From positions 4,983,001 through 5,047,000 of the forward strand of contig CAKNFJ010000001.1 in assembly GCA_930633495.1 (NCBI GenBank): a stretch of 64,000 bases of DNA, read 5' to 3'. This DNA is from Hyphomicrobiales bacterium. GTDB lineage: Bacteria > Pseudomonadota > Alphaproteobacteria > Rhizobiales > Beijerinckiaceae. Position numbers and translations under genes: made by a program. This document shows positions 58,814-64,000 of the stretch, piece after piece; the stretch's first letter is position 1, and each line of letters begins with the position of its first letter. The notes under the pieces are model-generated. The model saw only the letters and a list, made by a program, of their open reading frames with translations, made no database searches and was not told the DNA's origin.

Positions 58814-58877
58814 TCAGTCGATCAACGCATGTCACAGGTGATCTGTGAAGCGAGATCAGCCTATCCGTCCCAGCCCA

Positions 58878-59436
58878 TCAATTGGCCCTCGAGGGCCAGC
58901 GGGTGTGCAGGTCATCGATCACGAAGGCGTGGTCATGACGATGGCCATCGGCCTCGACCAAGTGGGGATGATCCGGCGGTAGATCGTCATGGCTGTGAAC
59001 CTGGGTCTCGGCGTCGGCCGCGGGCCAGACCTGTGCGGCAACGACGAGTGCGGCAAAGGTGAGGGCGGAGAAGGCCAAGGCGGTGACGGCGAGCGGAAGC
59101 GTAGCACCGAGCCATCCAGCGAGCGGATAGGTCACCAGCCAGCAGGCATGCGATAGCGCAAATTGCGCGGCAAACACGGCCGGACGGTCGGCTGCCTGGG
59201 CGGAACGCCGCAGCAGCCTGCCCGATGGTGTCTGCACGGCTGAGTAGCCGATGCCGAGCAGCAGCCAGGTCAACAGGAGCAAAGACCAAACCTGGCTTCC
59301 CGCCGGCAAGGTCGCGTTCGTGGTGCCGGTCCCGGAAGCGGCGAACAGCGACGCGCTGAAGAACGTCAGGATGAGGCCGAGCCAGAACGCCGCAGACAGC
59401 ATCACGCGCCGGTCGGGAAGCTTGTCGAGAATGGCC
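58878..59436 (-). pseudogene. MFS transporter remnant with His-rich tail, interrupted by IS3
   Basis: Codes for the C-terminal part of an MFS permease (about four helices; AILDKLPDRRVMLSAAFWLG, GIGYSAVQTPSGRLLRRSAQ). A metal-like tail with many His and Asp follows (HSHDDLPPDHPHLVEADGHR, then HDH). The IS3 element (59437-60658) cuts it near its start: joining across the 4-bp duplication GGCC restores ATG CTG GCC ATT, with AAGGAGAA before it at 60667, giving 187 residues. It lacks the N-terminal half of normal MFS proteins, so it was probably already a relic. Confidence 0.7.
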
Positions 59437-59464
59437 TGCCCCGATTGAGTGGTCCGGTTTCAAT

Positions 59465-60286
59465 CTAATGCATGGTCGGCTTCACGGCCACGCTCGGCGT
59501 CGGCATGATAGTCGCAGGCGCTGGCGGCTTGTAGCCGAGCGAAGAGTGCGGGCGCCTGGTGTTGTAGTGCTGGCGCCAGCTCTCGATGACGATCTTCGCC
59601 TCCGAGAGGCTGTAGAAGATCTCTCCGTCCAGGAGCTCGTCACGGAGCTTCGCGTTGAAGCTCTCGCAATAGCCATTTTCCCACGGCGAGCCCGGCTCGA
59701 TGAAGGCCGTCTTCGCTCCGACGGCTGCGATCCAGTCCCTAACCGCTTTGGCGACGAACTCCGGACCATTGTCTGAACGCACATGACCCGGCACGCCGCG
59801 CATGATGAAGAGGTCGGAGAGAACGTCGATCACATCGGTCGACCTGAGCCGCCGATCGATGCGGATCGCCAGGCATTCCCGGGTGAACTCGTCGATCACG
59901 TTCAACATGCGGAACTTCCGGCCGTTATGGGTACGGTCCTCGACAAAGTCATAGGACCAGACGTGGTTGGGGTGCTCTGGTCGGAGCCGCACGCAGGATC
60001 CGTCGTTCAGCCAGAGGCGTCCCTTCTTCGGCTGCCGCCGAGGCACTTTGAGTCCCTCTCGCCGCCAGATCCGCTCGACGCGCTTGACGTTCACTGCCCA
60101 GCCGGCGGCATGCAGCAACGCTGTGATCCGCCGATAGCCGTAGCGCCCATACCGGGTGGCGAGCTCAACAATGTCGGCCGTTAAGACCGCCTCGTCGGCG
60201 CGACCCAGCGGCTGCTTTCGCTGCGTCGAACGATGCTGCCCCAGGACCCGGCACGCCAGTCGCTCCGAAACCCGGAGCTTCACCAC
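59465..60286 (-). CDS. IS3-family transposase OrfB (DDE domain)
   Basis: 273 residues as a separate frame; the native product is a fusion with OrfA made by -1 frameshifting. rve-type integrase core: D113 (SYDFVED), D172 (RSDNGPEF) and E208 (ENGYCESFN), the last two spaced exactly 35 residues apart as in IS3 D,D(35)E enzymes. The frame is open upstream to the shift site through KLLSPARRRRCVEHVV. Confidence 0.95.
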   Translation of the reverse strand: MVKLRVSERLACRVLGQHRSTQRKQPLGRADEAVLTADIVELATRYGRYGYRRITALLHAAGWAVNVKRVERIWRREGLKVPRRQPKKGRLWLNDGSCVRLRPEHPNHVWSYDFVEDRTHNGRKFRMLNVIDEFTRECLAIRIDRRLRSTDVIDVLSDLFIMRGVPGHVRSDNGPEFVAKAVRDWIAAVGAKTAFIEPGSPWENGYCESFNAKLRDELLDGEIFYSLSEAKIVIESWRQHYNTRRPHSSLGYKPPAPATIMPTPSVAVKPTMH

Positions 60287-60321
60287 GACATGCTCGACAC
60301 AGCGACGACGCCGGGCGGGGC

Positions 60322-60600
60322 TCAGAAGTTTCCCGAGGCGGCCTCTTTGAGAATGAGCTTCTCAAGCGTGAGGTCCGAGACCGCCTTGCGAAGCCGCTCG
60401 TTCTCCTTCTCGAGGTCCTTCAACCGCTTCACCTGATCACTCTTCAGGCCGCCGAACTCCTTGCGCCAACGATAATAGGTGAAGGCCGTCACACCGATCG
60501 TGCGGATCGCCTCGGCAACCGGCCGGCCCTGAGACAACAACACATCGACCTGTCGCAGCTTCGCGACAATCTCTTCAGGCTTATGCTTCTTCTGCGCCAT
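60322..60600 (-). CDS. IS3-family OrfA (HTH protein)
   Basis: 92 residues from the second ATG (MAQKKHKPEEIVAKLRQVDV); an upstream ATG would add five. HTH_Tnp_1 type helix-turn-helix (about 15-50) and a Leu-rich coiled coil (LKDLEKENERLRKAVSDL). It ends in SGNF and binds the IS ends. Confidence 0.93.
   Translation of the reverse strand: MAQKKHKPEEIVAKLRQVDVLLSQGRPVAEAIRTIGVTAFTYYRWRKEFGGLKSDQVKRLKDLEKENERLRKAVSDLTLEKLILKEAASGNF
60328..60334 (-). promoter_or_regulatory. -1 frameshift slippery heptamer G GGA AAC of the IS3 element
   Basis: On the minus strand G GGA AAC fits the X XXY YYZ rule and lies just before the orfA stop (60322-60324). Slipping back by one base moves ribosomes into the orfB frame and gives the OrfAB transposase. 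This is the normal IS3 strategy. Confidence 0.75.
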
Positions 60601-60697
60601 AGCGGCTTCCTCCAAGGCTCAAAAGCCTACTTCACGGAGGACCACTTTTCAGGGGGCAGGCCAGCATGAGGGTTCTCCTTGATATCCGGAACAGAGC

Positions 60698-61921
60698 TCA
60701 GCGCAGCTTGCGCGCCAGAGCATACATTGCAGCCGCTGCCAGCCCGGACAGGGCGACCAGGAGCAGCGTGCTCGGCATCAATCCGGCACGTTCGAGCAGC
60801 ATGGCGAAGAGGAGCGGCGCGGCAGCCTTTACGACGAGTCCGGGTGCGGAGAGCTTGCCCAACATCGCCCCATAGCCGGCTGGGCCGAAGAGCTTCAGGG
60901 GGACCGTGCCGCGTACGATCGAGCTCAGTCCCATGCTGATGCCATAGGCAATCGCGAACAGACCCGCGAGGCCGGCCGCGGAACCGCCGATTGTCAGCAG
61001 AACGAATCCGACTGGCATCAATGCGGCGGAGGTCCAGGCGGTCGTGACGGGGTCGATCGAGGTTCCGAAGAGCATTTCGATCAGGCGCCCCGCAACCTGG
61101 GAGGGACCGACCATGGCGCCGATGCCGACAGCGACAGCCGCGCTCAGCCCCAGCCCTTGCAGCATCGTCAGCATGTGGACCGACATTGCCGATACCACGA
61201 AGCCTTGAAGCGAGAATGCCAATGCCAGCAGGGCGAAGGCGCTCCGCCGATCGTTCCCTTCAAGATACCTGACCTGCGAGGCATCTGCGGCGTCGGCGCT
61301 GGGCACGGAACTCGCCGTGCGATGGATCGGACCCGGCAGCAGCAACAGATGCAGCGGCGCGCACAGAGCGATCTGGACGACCGCATAGACCCGGTAGATG
61401 TCGCGCCAGTCAAAGGAGTTGAGCAGGGCAGTCGTCAACGGCCAGAACAGCGTCGATGCGAAGCCCCCGATCAAGGTGAGCTGGCTGATCGCGCGCCTTG
61501 CGCCCGGGCCGCGTGCCTGCGTCAGCGCCGTGAACGCTGCATCATGGAGGACGAGGGTCGAAACGATCTCCAGAGCGATCATGGCCGCGAAATAGCCAAC
61601 CGGACCGCGCGCTTCCGCCAAGCCGAGAAGCGAGAGGCCGGCAAGCACCGACCCGAGGGTCATCATCAGACGGGTGCCGTAATGATCAATCAATCGCCCA
61701 GCGACGGGCGCGATAAGTCCGCCGATCAGCAGCACGGCCGCGAACCCGCCATATGTCCACTCCGGAGACCAGCCGAAGCTTTCGGTCATCTTCGGAGCCA
61801 GTACGGCGAAGGCGTAGTACAGGCCGCCATAGCCAGCGACCTGAGTGACGCCGAGCGCCGTGATCAACGCGAGACCACGCCCTCCGGTGGGAGCGGGTAT
61901 AGGCAGCGACAGACTGGACAT
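60698..61921 (-). CDS. MFS transporter in an ArsR-linked operon
   Basis: 407 residues, about 12 helices, with the loop 2-3 type motif GRLIDHYGTRLMM. The ATG overlaps the oxidoreductase stop (TGATG), so the two are co-translated. In Rhizobiales such genes downstream of arsR are associated with arsenic or antimony efflux (ArsK/ArsJ-type and others). That substrate is an inference from context; nothing in the transporter itself proves it. Confidence 0.82.
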   Translation of the reverse strand: MSSLSLPIPAPTGGRGLALITALGVTQVAGYGGLYYAFAVLAPKMTESFGWSPEWTYGGFAAVLLIGGLIAPVAGRLIDHYGTRLMMTLGSVLAGLSLLGLAEARGPVGYFAAMIALEIVSTLVLHDAAFTALTQARGPGARRAISQLTLIGGFASTLFWPLTTALLNSFDWRDIYRVYAVVQIALCAPLHLLLLPGPIHRTASSVPSADAADASQVRYLEGNDRRSAFALLALAFSLQGFVVSAMSVHMLTMLQGLGLSAAVAVGIGAMVGPSQVAGRLIEMLFGTSIDPVTTAWTSAALMPVGFVLLTIGGSAAGLAGLFAIAYGISMGLSSIVRGTVPLKLFGPAGYGAMLGKLSAPGLVVKAAAPLLFAMLLERAGLMPSTLLLVALSGLAAAAMYALARKLR

Positions 61922-63318
61922 CAGACTTCGGCCGTCTCACGGGTGGTTTCGCGGGAGCTGGACGAGCATCCGCATCCTGCCTTCCCGGATTGCTTGGCAA
62001 CCGCGTCATCGGCGCAGCAGGCATCGACGGCCACAGGCGCGGGCCCTCCGCAGCAGCTCGACGTCGAAGCCGACGGTCCGCCGGGCGTCGCGCTGCAAAC
62101 GCCAGTCTCCGGCAAGACGAGCTCGACGCGCCGGGCCGCGGCGTGATCGCCGGCGAGTTCAGCCACGATCGAGCGGACTTGTTCATGCCCCGTCGCGAGC
62201 AGGAAGGTGGGCGCTCGGCCATAGGACTTCATGCCTGCGATGTAGAAGCCAGGTTCCGGATGGGCGAGATCGGCGGCACCGTGCGGACGCACCGTTCCGC
62301 AGGAGTGGACGTTGGGGTCGATCAACGGCGCCAGGCTCGGCGGGCATTCGAGCGCCGGATCGAGCTCGACGCGCAGCTCGCGCAGGAGAGCCAGTTCCGG
62401 GCGGAAGCCGGTCGCGACGATGAGTTCGTCGACGGTGACGGCCTGCTTGCGTTCGTCGTTTGAGATCAAGCGCAGACCGGAGGCATCGCGCTCGATCTGT
62501 TCCAGACGAAAGCCGGTGTGGGTCCTGATGCGGCCTTGCTTGACGAGATCCGCGATCTGGAGACCGAGTTCGCCGCGGGCGGAGAGCTGGTCGGCGGCGC
62601 CGCCACCGAATGCCTTCGCCAGGATCGGACCCCGATAGAGCCAGGTGATCTTGGTTGCGGGATTCTCGGCCTGAAGCTCGGATAGCGCGATGAGGGTGCC
62701 GATGGCCGAATGGCCTCCGCCGAGCACCGCGACCTGTTTCCCGGCATAACGCGATCGGGCCTCCCCGGAGATGTCCGGCATCCCGTAGGCAATATGCTCG
62801 GTCGCTTCGATCTCGCCGATTGCCGGCAAGCCGCCGACCCCAGCCGGGTTCGGCGAGAACCAGGTGCCGGAAGCGTCGATGACGGCATCGACGGCCAAGC
62901 TCGCCGGCGTACCGCCGTCGCGATAGCGCACCAGCAGCGGCACTGCCTCGCGGCCATCCGTCTTGACCTTGTCGAAGCCAGCCCGGGAAACCGAGATCAC
63001 CTCGGCATTGAGCTTGATCCGATCCCGTAGCCGTTCGGCAAGAGGGGCGACGTAATGCGAAATCAGGTCACCGCCAGTTGGGTAACGATCCGGGTCGGGG
63101 CGCGTCCAACCCGACGCTTCGAGGAGGCGCTCCGCCGCCTTATCGATGTTGAAGGCCCAGGGTGAGAACATCGGAACATGAGCCCATTGCCGGATGGCAT
63201 GTCCGGCCGCCGGGCCGCGCTCCAGAACAATCGGGATGAGGCCGCGTTCCGTGGCGTGGGCTGCCGCGGCGAGACCCACCGGGCCGGCTCCAATGATCGC
63301 GATCGTCTTGGTTGCCAC
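61921..63318 (-). CDS. FAD/NAD(P)-binding oxidoreductase with a cysteine-rich tail
   Basis: 465 residues from GTG 63318 (the next codons read ATKTIAIIGAGPVGLAA). An N-terminal FAD motif GAGPVG, a second dinucleotide motif VAVLGGGHSAIGTL (about 215) and ATGFRPEL are typical of flavin monooxygenase/thioredoxin-reductase-like proteins. The last ~60 residues are unusual: TGVCSATPGG, SSCCGGPAP, DACCADDA and AGCGCSS, seven cysteines in all, which suggests binding of a soft metal or metalloid such as As(III). Cotranscribed with the MFS gene and the ArsR gene. Confidence 0.85.
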   Translation of the reverse strand: MATKTIAIIGAGPVGLAAAAHATERGLIPIVLERGPAAGHAIRQWAHVPMFSPWAFNIDKAAERLLEASGWTRPDPDRYPTGGDLISHYVAPLAERLRDRIKLNAEVISVSRAGFDKVKTDGREAVPLLVRYRDGGTPASLAVDAVIDASGTWFSPNPAGVGGLPAIGEIEATEHIAYGMPDISGEARSRYAGKQVAVLGGGHSAIGTLIALSELQAENPATKITWLYRGPILAKAFGGGAADQLSARGELGLQIADLVKQGRIRTHTGFRLEQIERDASGLRLISNDERKQAVTVDELIVATGFRPELALLRELRVELDPALECPPSLAPLIDPNVHSCGTVRPHGAADLAHPEPGFYIAGMKSYGRAPTFLLATGHEQVRSIVAELAGDHAAARRVELVLPETGVCSATPGGPSASTSSCCGGPAPVAVDACCADDAVAKQSGKAGCGCSSSSRETTRETAEV

Positions 63319-63368
63319 CTTCGCATCCTCCCGTGAAACCGGAAATACTGAAATATGGTCGAAAAAAT

Positions 63369-63686
63369 TTATGCGGCAGTCTGCTCGGAGCCACCCCCGG
63401 CGTCGGCGCAGCATTCGGCGATGAGGAACTGGACCAGTTCGTTCATGCGGTCGAAGTTCGCCCGGCAGATCAGCGTGGTGCCATCGCGTTCCTGACTGAC
63501 CAGCCCTACGATGATCAGCGTCTTCAGGTGGTGCGATAGCGTGGACGCTGCGATCTCAAGGCGCTGCTGGCACTGCCCCACTGACAAGCCGGGATGTCCC
63601 GCCCTCACCAGGAGGCGGTAGAGCGACAACCGGGTTGGGTTGCCGAGGGCCTCCAGCTGAGGGGCGGCGTTTTGAGTGTTTAGCAT
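63369..63686 (-). CDS. ArsR/SmtB-family metalloregulator
   Basis: A 105-residue winged-helix repressor from ATG 63686 (MLNTQNAAPQLEALGNPTRL). The recognition helix region is CQQRLEIAASTLSHHLKTL. Candidate metal or metalloid ligands are C39 and the C92-C93 pair in the C-terminal ECCADAGGG. No ELCVCDL motif is present, so the sensing site differs from classical ArsR. It heads the operon with the Cys-tailed oxidoreductase and the MFS gene. Confidence 0.9.
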   Translation of the reverse strand: MLNTQNAAPQLEALGNPTRLSLYRLLVRAGHPGLSVGQCQQRLEIAASTLSHHLKTLIIVGLVSQERDGTTLICRANFDRMNELVQFLIAECCADAGGGSEQTAA

Positions 63687-63723
63687 AGACGGAGCTTGCC
63701 CCAAGCACGCGCGGAAGGCAATT

Positions 63724-63750
63724 CGTACTTCTAGAAATATAGAACACTGT
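63724..63750. promoter_or_regulatory. candidate ArsR operator/promoter
   Basis: An AT-rich segment just upstream of the regulator start, with the dyad TTCTAGAA (63729-63736) and a partial repeat (ATATAGAAC) directly after it. Position and symmetry suit an ArsR-family operator overlapping the promoter. Confidence 0.45.
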
Positions 63751-63761
63751 CTTGGCGGCAA

Positions 63762-64000
63762 GAAGCGCTCGCGAACCGCCGCTGACGCTGGGGGTTATGG
63801 GCGTCGCTGGCGGCTCGTCGTCTCCCGCCGCAGCCCAGGCCGGCATCCGAACGAGTTGGAGATCGCCGAGCTGATAGCCTTCCTCAAGCAGTTTGGCAGA
63901 GACGATCGTTCAGTAGCGATTGGAGATCAATCATACGGAGCTGAGCGCGATGGCGCTCAGCTCCAGAGTACCCGTGATAACGCTGGCGCCTGGCCGGCGT
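63762..64000. other. end of window, no gene recognised; contains a perfect 12-bp hairpin
   Basis: 63937-63964 reads GGAGCTGAGCGC GATG GCGCTCAGCTCC, a perfect 12-bp stem with a 4-nt loop and no U-run. No protein-coding feature was recognised in this stretch; a gene may continue past the edge. Confidence 0.5.

Larger units (their letters stand above)
59437..60658 (-). mobile_element. IS3-family insertion sequence (IS407-like)
   Basis: 1222 bp with TG...CA ends. The left end is TGCCCCGATTGAGTGGTCC and the right end (reverse complement) is TGCCCCCTGAAAAGTGGTCC, which pair imperfectly. The 4-bp target duplication GGCC flanks both sides (59433-59436 and 60659-60662). Two overlapping genes, orfA and orfB, with a frameshift signal between them. 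It looks intact. Confidence 0.93.

Overview
The window is chromosomal DNA of a GC-rich alphaproteobacterium of the order Hyphomicrobiales (Rhizobiales). The amiC-mrcA-prfB block, the suf operon layout and the dispersed GTCATG...CATGAC palindromes suggest a Bosea-like organism. The genus is an inference from gene order and style, not a search result. No tRNA, rRNA or CRISPR array was recognised.

Layout. 1-7.1 kb is a cell-wall and translation block: N-acetylmuramoyl-L-alanine amidase, penicillin-binding protein 1A, release factor 2 with its programmed +1 frameshift, and a convergent LytM/M23 peptidase. 7.1-14.8 kb holds a Bcp peroxiredoxin, a 1.1-1.2 k-residue AsmA/DUF3971-type protein, tyrS, a DUF1127 micro-protein divergent from a GcvA-like LysR regulator, and an alpha/beta hydrolase. 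15.0-21.9 kb is a SUF iron-sulfur operon: class I cysteine desulfurase, sufB, sufC, sufD, a 4-oxalocrotonate-tautomerase-like gene, sufS, sufT. A PhzF protein, a decayed IS110 transposase and an M20 peptidase follow.

25.7-31.7 kb (minus strand) is a vitamin B12 uptake operon, btuB-btuF-btuC-btuD plus an uncharacterised last gene, preceded by a cobalamin riboswitch. 31.9-33.0 kb is a MalY/PatB C-S lyase. 33.1-40.9 kb (minus strand) is a peptide/opine-type ABC importer operon with a VOC-family protein at its head and an FAD monooxygenase at its tail. A ~261-bp MITE sits between the binding-protein gene and the first permease. 41.1-45.0 kb has the SelO pseudokinase and a divergent nitrilase/LysR pair. 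45.2-51.3 kb (minus strand) is a ROK-regulated ribose-type sugar importer with a Gfo/Idh/MocA dehydrogenase.

51.4-63.8 kb is an accessory region. It holds a tight minus-strand cluster of a clan-CD (C25/caspase-like) peptidase, a two-helix membrane protein, an 81-residue beta-rich protein and an animal-type haem peroxidase. The peroxidase has lost its N-terminal part at the edge of an IS21 element. After the IS come a lower-GC HAD hydrolase and metallophosphoesterase, then an MFS remnant interrupted at codon 3 by an IS3-family element with a clear 4-bp target duplication. Last is an ArsR / cysteine-tailed FAD oxidoreductase / MFS operon that looks like an arsenic or metalloid response unit.

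The most unusual local arrangement is the caspase-like peptidase plus haem peroxidase cluster. The clearest small-scale findings are the MITE that displaces a permease gene's ribosome-binding site, the SUF operon with an embedded tautomerase, and the IS3 insertion at codon 3.
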